Notes: generated by a model from the letters alone, not told the origin. A stretch of 64,000 nucleotides of DNA from CAKVON01 sp902475665 (GCA_036321795.1 JAWQCY010000005.1:62001-126000), one strand, 5' to 3'; positions 43,804 to 52,753 are shown, counted from the stretch's first letter. Program-made: numbers and translations.

Positions 43804-43894
43804 GGAGGGGTGGCAGAGCGGTTGAATGCGGCGGTCTCGAAAACCGTTTACGTCCTTTGGGCGTACGAGAGTTCGAATCTCTCCCCCTCCGCCA
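43804..43894 (+). tRNA. tRNA-Ser (anticodon CGA)
   Basis: A 91-base class II tRNA. The acceptor GGAGGGG pairs with CCCCTCC, the anticodon loop is CTCGAAA, a long variable arm is present and CCA is encoded. Confidence 0.94.
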
Positions 43895-43904
43895 GGATGT
43901 AAAG

Positions 43905-43934
43905 AGGCTGGTCAGTTTGGGCCAGCCTTTTTTC
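43905..43934 (+). terminator. Terminator after tRNA-Ser(CGA)
   Basis: A 7-bp stem AGGCTGG/CCAGCCT with further partial pairing, followed by a six-T run. Confidence 0.83.
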
Positions 43935-43936
43935 AT

Positions 43937-43948
43937 GCCGAGAAGTGC
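43937..43948 (+). repeat. Copy of dispersed motif GCCGAGAAGTGC
   Basis: An exact 12-mer in the non-coding gap after the tRNA terminator and 16 bases before a -10-like TATACT (43964-43969) of the next gene. Confidence 0.6.
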
Positions 43949-44004
43949 TGACAGAGTCCTGGTTATACTTGCTCCAAGTAGCACCTCGAGATCGGAGCTT
44001 CTCA

Positions 44005-45411
44005 ATGGCCAAGCTAGCGTTTACCGACCAGTCGTACTTCTCACGCGACTGGGCAATGCTCACTCGCGACAAGGGTTGGATCAAGCCCATCCTGCTCATG
44101 GCTCTTGCCAGCCTCGTGCCCATCGTCGGCATACTTGGCGTCACCGGCTATGCGTATGAGTGGGCCCGCCTGACTGCATGGGGAGTCGACTCCGCCCCCA
44201 AGCAGCGCGACGTCAAGATTGGAGCCTGCATCAAGAGTGGCTTCCGCGTCTGCATGGTTACCCTGTGCTGGTCGCTTGCCGTCGGCTTTGTCTTCGGCGT
44301 GCTCAACGTGTTGTGCGGTGACTCCGCCCTCGGCTCCCTTGTCTCCATGCTGACCACCCTGCTCACCTGGGTTGCGGGCATTCTCGCAACTGTCGCGGCC
44401 CTGCAGGCCACGATTTACGAGCGCTTTGGTGCGGGCTTCGCGGTCCGTCGCCTGGTCGAGATGGTCCGCCGCGGCTGGAAGGGCCTTCTCAAGGTCCTGG
44501 GCATCAACCTTGTCATCGCCCTGGTCAGTGGTCTCATTGGCACCGTGATCACCCTGATTGCCGGTGTCGCGACGCTGCCGTTCCTTGGCAACTTCCTCTA
44601 TGACGTCTCCTATGCCGCGAACGCTGCCGACCTGGGAACGATGGACTACTCTCACACCGCCAAAGTCGTCAGTGGATTCCTGCAGTTCTTCGGCCCGTTC
44701 ATGGTCGTCGTGATCGTCCTGGCCGCGGTGCTTGGTGCCTTCACCATGCTGCTGACCGCCAACCTGATCGGTCTGTGGATGATGCAGTTCGATGTCCCCA
44801 ACTGGGGCTCCCCCAGCGACCCGCTGCCCGCCTCCCTTCCCGATGCGGGCGCGGCAGCCGTGGCCACCGTCAATCCCGCCGCGGTTGGCCCCGTCCCCAC
44901 GGCGAGTGACCCAGCCCCCGTGCAGCCCGCCGCCCCGGCGAGCCAGGCGCCCGTTGCTCCCGCTCCAACCGTTCCGACCCAGGTCGAGCCTGCGGAAACC
45001 CCGGTCCCCGCTCCAACTTCCGCACCTGTCGCCATTCCGACTCCGGTTGAGTCCCGGCCTGCGCCCGCGCCGCTGCCCGTCGCCATCCCCGAGCCCGTGA
45101 ACACCCCCGTCCAGCCCGTGGACCCCGTCCCCGCACCGGCAGTGAAGCCCGTCCCCGTTCCCGCTGCCAACTCTACCGATGATGACGTGGTCGTGACCAC
45201 CTTGATTCCCGCTCCCGCGGACGAGACCGTAGTCGTGCCGCCTGCGTCGGAGACTGTCGCGGCCCCGGTCTCCGAGCCTGTCGAGAAGGGCGCCGAGGTT
45301 GGTCAGCCTGCGCCGCAAAAGGCCAAGTTCTGCACCAATTGCGGCAGTCCCCTTAACCCTGGGGTGAAGTTCTGCTCCAATTGCGGCCAGAAGGTCGATG
45401 AGGCCGAATAA
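44005..45411 (+). CDS. DUF4013-like membrane protein with Pro/Ala/Val-rich linker and C-terminal zinc ribbon
   Basis: 468 residues. The N-terminal ~265 residues contain about six hydrophobic segments (WIKPILLMALASLVPIVGILG..., LVIALVSGLIGTVITLIAGVA, FMVVVIVLAAVLGAFTMLL) as in DUF4013 proteins. A low-complexity linker of about 165 residues rich in Pro, Ala and Val follows. The end carries a zinc ribbon, CTNCGSPLNPGVKFCSNCG. ATG at 44005 follows GGAG. Function unknown; the ribbon may bind a partner protein or nucleic acid. A strong terminator follows. Confidence 0.83.
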   Translation: MAKLAFTDQSYFSRDWAMLTRDKGWIKPILLMALASLVPIVGILGVTGYAYEWARLTAWGVDSAPKQRDVKIGACIKSGFRVCMVTLCWSLAVGFVFGVLNVLCGDSALGSLVSMLTTLLTWVAGILATVAALQATIYERFGAGFAVRRLVEMVRRGWKGLLKVLGINLVIALVSGLIGTVITLIAGVATLPFLGNFLYDVSYAANAADLGTMDYSHTAKVVSGFLQFFGPFMVVVIVLAAVLGAFTMLLTANLIGLWMMQFDVPNWGSPSDPLPASLPDAGAAAVATVNPAAVGPVPTASDPAPVQPAAPASQAPVAPAPTVPTQVEPAETPVPAPTSAPVAIPTPVESRPAPAPLPVAIPEPVNTPVQPVDPVPAPAVKPVPVPAANSTDDDVVVTTLIPAPADETVVVPPASETVAAPVSEPVEKGAEVGQPAPQKAKFCTNCGSPLNPGVKFCSNCGQKVDEAE

Positions 45412-45440
45412 CGGCACCTTTGGCCCAACCGCTCTGTCAG

Positions 45441-45474
45441 GGACGCCCGACGACCGTCGGGCGTCCTTTTCTTT
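45441..45474 (+). terminator. Terminator after the DUF4013-like gene
   Basis: A perfect 12-bp stem GGACGCCCGACG and its complement with a 2-base loop, followed by TTTTCTTT. Confidence 0.9.
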
Positions 45475-45762
45475 GTTCAAGCTATGAAGTCGTAAACGTA
45501 TGAATCAAAGCGTTCGCGCGAGGTTCTTCTCGGCAGAGCGGCGGAAATGGGAGATGCCTGTTGGATGATTGACGGCGCGGGAGTGGATTAGTGTCAGACC
45601 CGTGCCTTACCGTCAATTTGTGGAGAAGCGTGGAGGAAGAGTTCTGAGCGGGACATTTTCTGGGTCAGAGGTCTTGGCTGTGTTAGGATTTCAGGTCGAA
45701 CCTTTCCTGCTCCCGGCGCATCCTTCACGACCGGGAGCCATCAGCCCAGAGGAGGTGACAAA
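45475..45762 (+). promoter_or_regulatory. rpsF-ssb-rpsR leader region
   Basis: A 288-base non-coding gap. It has one CTTCTCGGCA word at 45526 and, near its end, a hairpin GCTCCCGG/CCGGGAGC with a 14-base loop at 45709-45738, 24 bases before the rpsF start and just upstream of AGGAGG. Many bacteria have an S6:S18-binding RNA at this place that represses the operon. Position fits, but I could not confirm the bulge pattern of that motif. Confidence 0.5.
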
Positions 45763-46056
45763 ATGAAGGCTTATGAACTGCTGTTTTTCGTCGACCCCTC
45801 GTCTAACGAGGAGACCCGCGCAGGCGCTATGAAGCGCATCGAGGTCGCTATCACCGAGAACGGTGGCGCCATCGACAACGTCGAGGACTGGGGCAAGCGC
45901 AAGCTCGCCTTTGAGGTCGACAAGCTCACCGAGGGTGACTACACCCTCATCAACTTCCACGCAGATCCCACCCAGATCGCCGAGCTGGACCGTGTTCTCC
46001 GCATCCTCGATGCGGTGAAGCGTCACATGATCGTGCGTCTTCCGGACGAGGACTAG
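45763..46056 (+). CDS. rpsF: 30S ribosomal protein S6
   Basis: 97 residues, starting MKAYELLFFVDPSSNEE, with the typical WGKRKLAFEVDKLTEGDYTLINF core and KRHMIVRLPDED end. It binds S18 in the platform of the 30S subunit. ATG follows AGGAGG. First of the rpsF-ssb-rpsR-(DUF2232)-rplI series. Confidence 0.97.
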   Translation: MKAYELLFFVDPSSNEETRAGAMKRIEVAITENGGAIDNVEDWGKRKLAFEVDKLTEGDYTLINFHADPTQIAELDRVLRILDAVKRHMIVRLPDED

Positions 46057-46104
46057 CAATGGAATGACGGGCATTGCCCGTAGATGAGAGGTAGTGATCA
46101 AAGA

Positions 46105-46557
46105 ATGAGCATCAACCGAGTCAACATCAGCGGCAACCTCACTCGCGACCCCGAGATGAGGGGTACCACCGGCGGCACCTCTGTGCTTTCGTTTGGTGTC
46201 GCGGTCAACGACCGTCGTCGCAACCAGCAGACCGGCGAGTGGGAGGATTACCCCAACTTCGTCGACTGTGTCATGTTTGGCACCCGCGCCGAGGCCATTT
46301 CTCGCTATCTCTCCAAGGGAACCAAGGTCGCTATCGAGGGCAAGCTTCGCTACAGCTCGTGGGAGCGTGACGGGCAGAGGCGCAGCAAGCTCGAGGTAAT
46401 TGTCGACGAGATCGAGTTCCTCTCCAGGGGACAGCAGCAGGCGGCTCCGGCCGCCGCCCCCGTGGCCTCCGCCCCCATGGCGGCAGCGCCTCAGGCCAGC
46501 CGTCCCGCGCAGACCCCGCCCGCGGCGGACGTCTACGACCAGGATATTCCGTTCTAA
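46105..46557 (+). CDS. ssb: Single-stranded DNA-binding protein
   Basis: 150 residues. The OB fold begins MSINRVNISGNLTRDPEMRGT and contains VDCVMFGTRAEAISRYLSKGTKVAIEGKLRYSSWE. An Ala/Pro-rich linker leads to the acidic tip DQDIPF that binds replication partners. ATG at 46105 is chosen by homology; an in-frame ATG at 46084 has no better ribosome site. Between rpsF and rpsR, the usual place. Confidence 0.95.
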   Translation: MSINRVNISGNLTRDPEMRGTTGGTSVLSFGVAVNDRRRNQQTGEWEDYPNFVDCVMFGTRAEAISRYLSKGTKVAIEGKLRYSSWERDGQRRSKLEVIVDEIEFLSRGQQQAAPAAAPVASAPMAAAPQASRPAQTPPAADVYDQDIPF

Positions 46558-46602
46558 GAACGCATGGCGGCCTTCGGTCGCCAAAAGAAAGGTAACTAAG
46601 AC

Positions 46603-46869
46603 ATGGCTAATGACTACCAGCGTCAGCCGCGTCGCAAGTTCTGCCAGTTCTGCAAGGAGGACACGGACTTCATCGATTACAAGGATGTCCAGCTCCTTCG
46701 CAAGTACATGACCGATCGTGGCAAGATCAAGCCCCGTCGCGTCACTGGCGCCTGCACGCAGCACCAGCACGACATCGCTGCCGCCATCAAGCGCGCTCGC
46801 GAGATGGCTCTCCTTCCCTACGCCGTCCCCGTGGTCTCCAGCCGCGGCGGCCGTCGCGAGCGTAACTAG
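46603..46869 (+). CDS. rpsR: 30S ribosomal protein S18 (Cys-containing form)
   Basis: 88 residues, with RRKFCQFCKEDTDFIDYKDVQLLRKYMTDRGKIKPRRVTGAC, the classical S18 core. The CxxC plus a later Cys marks a zinc-binding version; some genomes carry a second, Cys-free copy. Confidence 0.96.
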   Translation: MANDYQRQPRRKFCQFCKEDTDFIDYKDVQLLRKYMTDRGKIKPRRVTGACTQHQHDIAAAIKRAREMALLPYAVPVVSSRGGRRERN

Positions 46870-46897
46870 CGAAAGCTAGGGATTGACCGAGAAGACC

Positions 46898-47926
46898 ATG
46901 GGCGAGCAGGGAAATAACGACCGTCCCCCCGTTCCTGACGGGGTCGAGAGCAACGAGACCGCAATCGTTCTCGCTAGCTCCGTGGTCGAAAGCGCCAAGT
47001 TGGCGCCTTCGACCGGATTGGTCTGGTGCATTCTGGGTGCCATTCTCTGCACGATCATGGTTCCTGTCGGAATCGTCGTCGTTGCGGCGGGCTCTGCCGT
47101 GCTCTCGGGTATGGCGAGCAAGAGGTCCTGGCTGGGCTATGCAATGGCCCTGCTGGTTCCCGCCTTCGGATACGCGCTCGGCGGATACCCGTCCGAGCTC
47201 GCCCGCGACACAGCGTGCTACCTGATTGCCTATGCGGTCGGTAGCCGTGTCGTGCGGGATGACGTCTCGTCTGGGCGCGCAGTCGCCTGTGCGGTCGTTG
47301 CCTCCGTCGCGCTTTTTGGCATCGACATGGCCATTATGGCCACGGCAGGCCTCTCGATGACGAATGCCGTGGCGCAGACCTTCGACGCTACGGTGCGTGC
47401 CTACGAGTCCCAGATGGGGATTCGTGTGGCGAGCGAGCTTGAGGGTGCGAGGAGCATGGTCTTGCTCCTTTGGCCCTCCTGCTATGCCCTCATGGGTGCG
47501 CTCACTGCATGGCTCGCACTCGTCGGTGCTCGAAGTGGTGCGAGGCGAGCGCAGGTCGAGGTTTCGGGTTCTGCCGGACTCGCTGCCTTCGACTTGCCCC
47601 TCTGGGTCGTCGCAGCCCTTGTTGCCGGGGTGTTCATCCTGGTGTTGGGCCGCACGCTTCCAGGGGCTCCCCATCGGGTGACCATGGTAGGGGCAAACCT
47701 GCTGATGGCATCCAGGATCGCGCTTGCGGTTCAGGGGCTTGCTGTCATCGCCTGGGTCTGCCAGAGGTTCGGGCTTGGAAGAATCGTCAGGTTCTTTCTG
47801 TTCGTGCTTGCGGTCAATCTGGAGATATCGCTCATGGCAGTGAGCGTCGTCGGCCTTGTGGACGTCTGGGCCAACTTCCGCCACCTCATACGTGGTGGGG
47901 AGAAGTCCCAGGAACAGGGCGCGTAA
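46898..47926 (+). CDS. DUF2232-like polytopic membrane protein
   Basis: About 342 residues with roughly eight hydrophobic segments (VWCILGAILCTIMVPVGIVVVAAGSAVLSGMA, MALLVPAFGYALGGYP, LWVVAALVAGVFILVLG, VGANLLMASRIALAVQGLAVIAWV, FFLFVLAVNLEISLMAVSVVGLVDVWANFRHL). The end and position match the DUF2232/YybS-like proteins often found beside rpsR and rplI. No transport motif is recognised. The ATG at 46898 is preferred; a TTG at 46883 is possible. Function unknown. Confidence 0.8.
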   Translation: MGEQGNNDRPPVPDGVESNETAIVLASSVVESAKLAPSTGLVWCILGAILCTIMVPVGIVVVAAGSAVLSGMASKRSWLGYAMALLVPAFGYALGGYPSELARDTACYLIAYAVGSRVVRDDVSSGRAVACAVVASVALFGIDMAIMATAGLSMTNAVAQTFDATVRAYESQMGIRVASELEGARSMVLLLWPSCYALMGALTAWLALVGARSGARRAQVEVSGSAGLAAFDLPLWVVAALVAGVFILVLGRTLPGAPHRVTMVGANLLMASRIALAVQGLAVIAWVCQRFGLGRIVRFFLFVLAVNLEISLMAVSVVGLVDVWANFRHLIRGGEKSQEQGA

Positions 47927-47975
47927 ACAGCAAGAAGTCATCGGGGAGACCCGATGAGCAACCAAAGGAGTGTCC

Positions 47976-48512
47976 ATGAAAGTCATCCTTCTGGGTGAGC
48001 TCAGGGGCAAGGGTGGCGAGGGTGACGTCGTCGACGTCGCTCAGGGCTACGCGGAGAACTTCCTGTTCCCCAAGCGCATGGCCATCGCCGCCACCCCGGG
48101 CAACATCAAGCAGCTCGAGGAGCGTCGCCACAACATCGCCAAGCGCGAGGAGAAGCGTATCGCTGACGCCGAGGCCGTGAAGGCTGCCCTCGAGGGCAAG
48201 AACGTGACCGTCGATGTCAAGGTCGGCGAGGAGGGCCAGCTCTTCGGCTCCGTCACCACCACCATGATCGCCGCCGCGATTAAGGATCAGCTCGGTGTCG
48301 AGGTTGACCGCAAGCGCGTCGAGCGTTCCGCCGCGATCAAGCAGGCCGGCATTCACGAGGTCAACGTCAACCTGTACCGTGAGATTGGCGCCACGCTGAC
48401 CGTCACCGTCGGTGACCCCAGCCTCTTCGCTCCCGAGGCCGCTGAGGCCGAGGTCGAGGAGACCGCCGAGGAGGCCGTTGAGACCCCCGAGACCGAGGAG
48501 ACCGCCGAGTAG
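47976..48512 (+). CDS. rplI: 50S ribosomal protein L9 with acidic tail
   Basis: 178 residues. The N-terminal domain MKVILLGELRGKGGEGDVV, the long connecting helix (KQLEERRHNIAKREEKRIADAEAVKAAL) and the C-terminal domain are complete. The last ~28 residues are an Ala/Glu/Thr tail (EAEVEETAEEAVETPETEE), not part of the core fold. ATG at 47976 follows AAAGGAG. Terminator at 48604. Confidence 0.95.
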   Translation: MKVILLGELRGKGGEGDVVDVAQGYAENFLFPKRMAIAATPGNIKQLEERRHNIAKREEKRIADAEAVKAALEGKNVTVDVKVGEEGQLFGSVTTTMIAAAIKDQLGVEVDRKRVERSAAIKQAGIHEVNVNLYREIGATLTVTVGDPSLFAPEAAEAEVEETAEEAVETPETEETAE

Positions 48513-48603
48513 CGTCTCTTCCCTCGACGTACCTGCGGTTTCGACAGAATCCGCAGGTAATCGCAAGGCGGAGAACACCCGCCCTTGTCGAAACTCGAGA
48601 ACA

Positions 48604-48645
48604 AGCCCTGTTCAGACGTAAGCGCCTGAACAGGGCTTTCTCTTT
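48604..48645 (+). terminator. Terminator after rplI
   Basis: A perfect 12-bp stem AGCCCTGTTCAG and its complement with a 10-base loop, followed by TTCTCTTT. Confidence 0.9.
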
Positions 48646-48942
48646 CAATGAGATTGAGATAAGGCGTTTACCTGGGAAAACGTATTTCTCTTATGCAAAG
48701 ACTTGAGTAAAGCCATTGTTAGGCGTCCCGACACTACTGTCTAGCAGGGAACTTCTCTGTTTGTCGAAAACCATTACCAAAATTCTTGATTTTTTGTCGA
48801 AAACGTTGAAAAGCGACAAAATGCAAGGTCTCATGGCGTTTGATTCGACAGAGTGGTGTCCAAAGAGGAATGACGCCTTGTAAAACGGGGAAGTTGCGGG
48901 ATACCATTCCCGCGCAACCATTTGGGAGTGGAGGAAAACGCC
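48646..48942 (+). promoter_or_regulatory. dnaB upstream region with two TTTTCGACA boxes
   Basis: A nearly 300-base A/T-rich gap before dnaB. It contains TGTCGAAAA at 48762-48770 and 48795-48803, that is, two minus-strand copies of TTTTCGACA with the same spacing face (33 bases apart, about three helix turns). A GAGAAGTTC word is at about 48748. The boxes suggest that dnaB is controlled by DnaA. A clear -10 was not identified. Confidence 0.55.
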
Positions 48943-50346
48943 GTGAGCCCGAGCAGATACAGGCGCAACGACTACGAGGACGATTCCCCGGCGATGCCGG
49001 AGGCCGGCGCCCCGATGCCGCAGGATCCCTCTGCGGAGGCCTCGGTCCTTGCAGCCATGCTCAACTCCCCCGAGGTCCTGCAGGAGTGCCTGGTCGAAAT
49101 CGACGAGGATGACTTCTATATCCCGTCCAACAGGATCATCTTCTCGGCTATGCACCATATGTTCGACCACAGTCAGCCAGTTGACCCCGTCTCTTTGGCG
49201 GACCACCTTAAGTCGACGGGCGATCTGGAGCGCGTGGGTGGCCGTGCCTACCTCATCGAGCTTGGCGGCAACACGTTTGCCCTTGCCGGCTGGTCGCGCC
49301 ACGTCGAGATTTTGCGCCGAGACTCGACCCTACGCTCGATCATTCAGGCTTCCGCCAAGATCACTGCACTTGCCTACAGTGCGCCTGAGGACACCAAACA
49401 GGTCGTCAACGACGCCGAGAAGCTCTTGTTGGACGTTACCAACCGAAGCGTCAGCTCCAGTTACTCGACCCTCGAGCAGATCATGGAGGAGGAGTATGCC
49501 GAGCTTGAGGAACAGGCAAACAGCCAGTCCGACTCCCTTGGCGTCGAGACGGGATTCCCGGGCATTGACAGCAAGCTTCTGGGACTTCGTGCCGGCCAGA
49601 TGGTCGTTGTCGGCGCCCGACCTGGTGTCGGCAAGACGTCCTTCTCGCTGAACCTTGCCGTCAATGCGGCGGCGCGTGGGGCCTCTGTCGCATTCTTCTC
49701 GCTCGAGATGAGCAAGACCGAGATCGCGCAGCGCCTGCTTTCCGCGCAGGCGCGCATCGGCCTCATGGACATCCGTTCCGCCAACATCCGCGATCAGCAG
49801 TGGCCACAGATTCTCGAGGCGACCAGCGAGCTGTCGCAGCTCGACATCATGGTCGACGACACGCCCGGTACCACCGTCACCGAGGTCAGAGCCAAGGCCC
49901 GACGCATGCTCAAGGGCAAGGAGCGCGGCGTCGTGATTCTGGACTACCTGCAACTCGTCTCGCCGCCGTCGGGCGGTCACCGTGCCGACAGCCGAGCGAC
50001 CGAGGTCTCCGAGATGTCGCGTGGCATCAAGATCATGGCGAAGGACCTGGGCGTCCCCGTCATCGCGCTGTCGCAGCTCAACCGTGGCGTCGAGGGGCGT
50101 ACCGGCAAGAAGCCGCAGCTCTCCGACCTGCGCGAATCGGGTTCCATCGAGCAGGACGCCGATATCGTCATCCTGCTCGACCGCTCGATGACTCCCGAGG
50201 AGGCTGCGCGTGAGGACAGGCCTGACGAGAACATCACCGATTTCATCATCGCCAAGAACCGCTCGGGTCCCCTGGACACCGTCCACCTCACGTTCCTGGC
50301 AGGTTCGACCAAGTTCGTGGAGGTCGACCCTCACCATATGGACTAG
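48943..50346 (+). CDS. dnaB: Replicative DNA helicase DnaB
   Basis: 467 residues. The N-terminal helical domain (PSAEASVLAAMLNSPEVLQECLVEI...) and linker are followed by a RecA-like helicase domain with Walker A GARPGVGKTSF, Walker B VVILDYLQL, and the DnaB motif SQLNRGVEGRTGKKPQLSDLRESGSIEQDADIVILL. The GTG at 48943 has GGAGG with 7-base spacing; an upstream in-frame TTG is less likely. It unwinds DNA at the fork; a DciA-like protein at 33637 may load it. No intein. Confidence 0.96.
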   Translation: MSPSRYRRNDYEDDSPAMPEAGAPMPQDPSAEASVLAAMLNSPEVLQECLVEIDEDDFYIPSNRIIFSAMHHMFDHSQPVDPVSLADHLKSTGDLERVGGRAYLIELGGNTFALAGWSRHVEILRRDSTLRSIIQASAKITALAYSAPEDTKQVVNDAEKLLLDVTNRSVSSSYSTLEQIMEEEYAELEEQANSQSDSLGVETGFPGIDSKLLGLRAGQMVVVGARPGVGKTSFSLNLAVNAAARGASVAFFSLEMSKTEIAQRLLSAQARIGLMDIRSANIRDQQWPQILEATSELSQLDIMVDDTPGTTVTEVRAKARRMLKGKERGVVILDYLQLVSPPSGGHRADSRATEVSEMSRGIKIMAKDLGVPVIALSQLNRGVEGRTGKKPQLSDLRESGSIEQDADIVILLDRSMTPEEAAREDRPDENITDFIIAKNRSGPLDTVHLTFLAGSTKFVEVDPHHMD

Positions 50347-50379
50347 GGCATAACGGCCGCATGCTTGCCGTATACTTGA

Positions 50380-50413
50380 GTCCCGTCGAGCACCTGCTTG
50401 ACGGGACTTTTTC
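50380..50413 (+). terminator. Terminator after dnaB
   Basis: An 8-bp stem GTCCCGTC/GACGGGAC with a 12-base loop and a five-T run. A -10-like TATACT lies just before it at about 50371, so purA could start from there with the hairpin in its leader. Confidence 0.78.
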
Positions 50414-50436
50414 GTGCGCAAATCTAAGGAGTCTGC

Positions 50437-51717
50437 ATGTCTGCATCTGTGCTTGTTGGTGCCCAGTGGGGCGACGAGGGCAAGGGCAAGGTCACCGACC
50501 TCATTTCCGGCGACTTTGACGTCGTCTGCCGCTATTCCGGTGGAGCCAACGCCGGCCACACCGTTATCGCCAACGGCAAGAAGCTTGCCCTGCACCAGGT
50601 TCCCTCCGGCGTCATGTACGAGGGCACCACGCCGGTCATCGGCAACGGCTGCATCGTCGACCCCGAGGTTCTTCTCAGTGAGGTCGACACGCTCGAGGCC
50701 GAGGGCATCTCCTGTGCCGACCTGCGTATCTCCGGTAACGCGCACATCGTCATGCCCTACCACAAGGACCTCGACGGCGCCCACGAGAAGAAGCTCGGCA
50801 AGAACCTCATCGGCACCACCAAGCGTGGCGTCGGGCCCTGCTACATGGACAAGATGAACCGCATCGGCCTGCGCATCCAGGACATGATGGACGAGAAGAT
50901 CTTCCGCGAGAAGCTCGAGGCCGCCCTCGAGTACACAAACCCGATTCTCGAGAAGGTCTACGAGATGCCCACCTACACGGTGGATCAGATCTGCGAGACC
51001 TACCTGCCCTATGCCGAGCGCATCAGGCCCTACATCATCGAGTCTTCCGCCTTCCTCAACGACCAGCTTGCCGACGGCAAGAACATCCTGTTCGAGGGTG
51101 CCCAGGCCACGATGCTCGACATCGACCACGGCACCTACCCGTTCGTGACGTCCTCGAACTGCACCGCTGGCGGCGCTGTCACCGGCTCCGGTGTCGGCCC
51201 CACCAACGTCAGCCGCGTCCTTGGCATCGCCAAGGCCTACCTCACCCGCGTCGGCTCCGGCCCCTTCCCGACCGAGCTCGACGGTGAGCTCAACGACCTT
51301 CTCACCGAGCAGGGCCACGAGTACGGCGTCACCACCGGCCGCCGCCGTCGCTGCGGCTGGTACGACTCCGTCATCGTCAACTACGCCGCCCGCGTCAACG
51401 GCCTGACCGACCTTGCCATCACCAAGCTCGACGTCCTGGGCTGCCTGGACGAGATCAAGGTCTGCGTTGCCTACGAGTGCGACGGCAAGATCTACAAGAC
51501 CGTCCCCGAGCACCAGAGCGTCTTCTACCACGCCAAGCCCGTCTACGAGACGCTGCCCGGCTGGAAGTGCGACATCTCGGGCGTCACCGACTTCTACAAG
51601 CTTCCGCGCGAGGCCAAGGACTACATCGACTTCCTGGAGCAGCTCGCCGGCGTGCGCGTGTCCATCATCACCGTCGGTCCCGATCGCAACCAGACGATCG
51701 ACCGCTACTGGAAGTAG
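50437..51717 (+). CDS. purA: Adenylosuccinate synthetase
   Basis: 426 residues. The GTP-binding N-terminus VLVGAQWGDEGKGKVTDL, IMP-binding FEGAQATMLDIDHGTYPFVTSSNC and C-terminal GPDRNQTI are all conserved. It makes adenylosuccinate from IMP and Asp with GTP; purB (position 119) completes AMP. ATG at 50437. The next gene starts 8 bases after the stop. Confidence 0.97.
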   Translation: MSASVLVGAQWGDEGKGKVTDLISGDFDVVCRYSGGANAGHTVIANGKKLALHQVPSGVMYEGTTPVIGNGCIVDPEVLLSEVDTLEAEGISCADLRISGNAHIVMPYHKDLDGAHEKKLGKNLIGTTKRGVGPCYMDKMNRIGLRIQDMMDEKIFREKLEAALEYTNPILEKVYEMPTYTVDQICETYLPYAERIRPYIIESSAFLNDQLADGKNILFEGAQATMLDIDHGTYPFVTSSNCTAGGAVTGSGVGPTNVSRVLGIAKAYLTRVGSGPFPTELDGELNDLLTEQGHEYGVTTGRRRRCGWYDSVIVNYAARVNGLTDLAITKLDVLGCLDEIKVCVAYECDGKIYKTVPEHQSVFYHAKPVYETLPGWKCDISGVTDFYKLPREAKDYIDFLEQLAGVRVSIITVGPDRNQTIDRYWK

Positions 51718-51724
51718 GGCGCAC

Positions 51725-52675
51725 GTGACCCAGGACGCAGCTCTCAAGCGGGGTTCGTTCGCGATCGTTGCCGACAGCGGCTGCGATCTCCCCCTCGCAT
51801 GGTTCGAGCAAAACTGCGTCGGTCTCGTTCCCTTCCACATCTCGCTCGATGGCCGGGACTTCCTCGATTGCGTCGAGGTGGCCCCGGCCGACCTGTATGT
51901 CGCGCTGGCCTCCTCGGCGTCGGCGGGGAGCACCTCCCAGCCGTCGCCGGGCGAATGGTCTCGCGCATACGAGGAAGCCATCGAGCGGGGGTACGACCAA
52001 ATCGTGTCGGTACACGTCTCCGCGGCGTTGTCCGGCTCGATCTCGACCGCTCGCATGGCCGCGCGCGACATTCGTCACCGCACCGACCGGGACCTTCGCA
52101 TCGAGCTGCTCGACTCGCGCACCGCATCGGCGGCCACCGGCCTTGTCGTGGAGGACTTGGTTCGCTCTCGCGACGCGGGCCTCACGCTCGACGAGGCCAT
52201 CGAGCACGCCAACCTTGTGATCGAGAACGCCGAGATGTACTTCGTCCCCGCGGAGGGCGTCGTCATGCACTGGGACGGGCGCGGGCCCGAGGGCATTCGC
52301 GGGCTCTTCGACCGAATCGCCGCGCACCTGGCGGCGTCGCGCGACCTCATGTGGGTCGACGGTCGCGGCGAGACGCTGCGCTTCTCGTCCAGCACCGACG
52401 TCAACGACCTCGCCGCGAACCTCGCCCGCAAGATGAGCCTCACGGCGCACGAGCTTGGCGACCTCGTCTACGTCGAGGTGTGCGCGGGAATGCCGCGCTT
52501 CCTCACCCTCATCGAGAAGCCGCTCGACACCAACGAGTTCGTCTCGCGCAGGATTCGCATCGCCGACGCGGGCGGTGCGACCGTCTGCCGTGCCGGGCTC
52601 GGTGCGACGGGCGTGGCGTTTATGCCGGCGTCGCTCCTGGAGGTCGCGAGACCGACCGACATCAGGCAGGACTAG
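51725..52675 (+). CDS. DegV family fatty-acid-binding protein
   Basis: 316 residues, GTG start at 51725. FAIVADSGCDLP at the start and the TSQPSPGEW motif mark the DegV/FakB family, which presents fatty acids to a FakA-type kinase. The middle (IVSVHVSAALSGSISTARMAARDI) is the second conserved block. No fakA is in the window. It lies between purA and purD on the same strand, so it is probably expressed with purine genes without being part of that pathway. Confidence 0.88.
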   Translation: MTQDAALKRGSFAIVADSGCDLPLAWFEQNCVGLVPFHISLDGRDFLDCVEVAPADLYVALASSASAGSTSQPSPGEWSRAYEEAIERGYDQIVSVHVSAALSGSISTARMAARDIRHRTDRDLRIELLDSRTASAATGLVVEDLVRSRDAGLTLDEAIEHANLVIENAEMYFVPAEGVVMHWDGRGPEGIRGLFDRIAAHLAASRDLMWVDGRGETLRFSSSTDVNDLAANLARKMSLTAHELGDLVYVEVCAGMPRFLTLIEKPLDTNEFVSRRIRIADAGGATVCRAGLGATGVAFMPASLLEVARPTDIRQD

Positions 52676-52753
52676 CGGGCTCGCTCGCATGTAAGACAGG
52701 GCATCATCCAGACCGATGCGCCGCGAGACCACGTGGCGCGCAGGAGGAAAACC

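Noticed and set aside
45569..45766. A 65-codon ORF in the rpsF leader
   Set aside because: Weak ribosome site, runs into the rpsF start and hairpin, and has no family features; the gap is better read as a leader.
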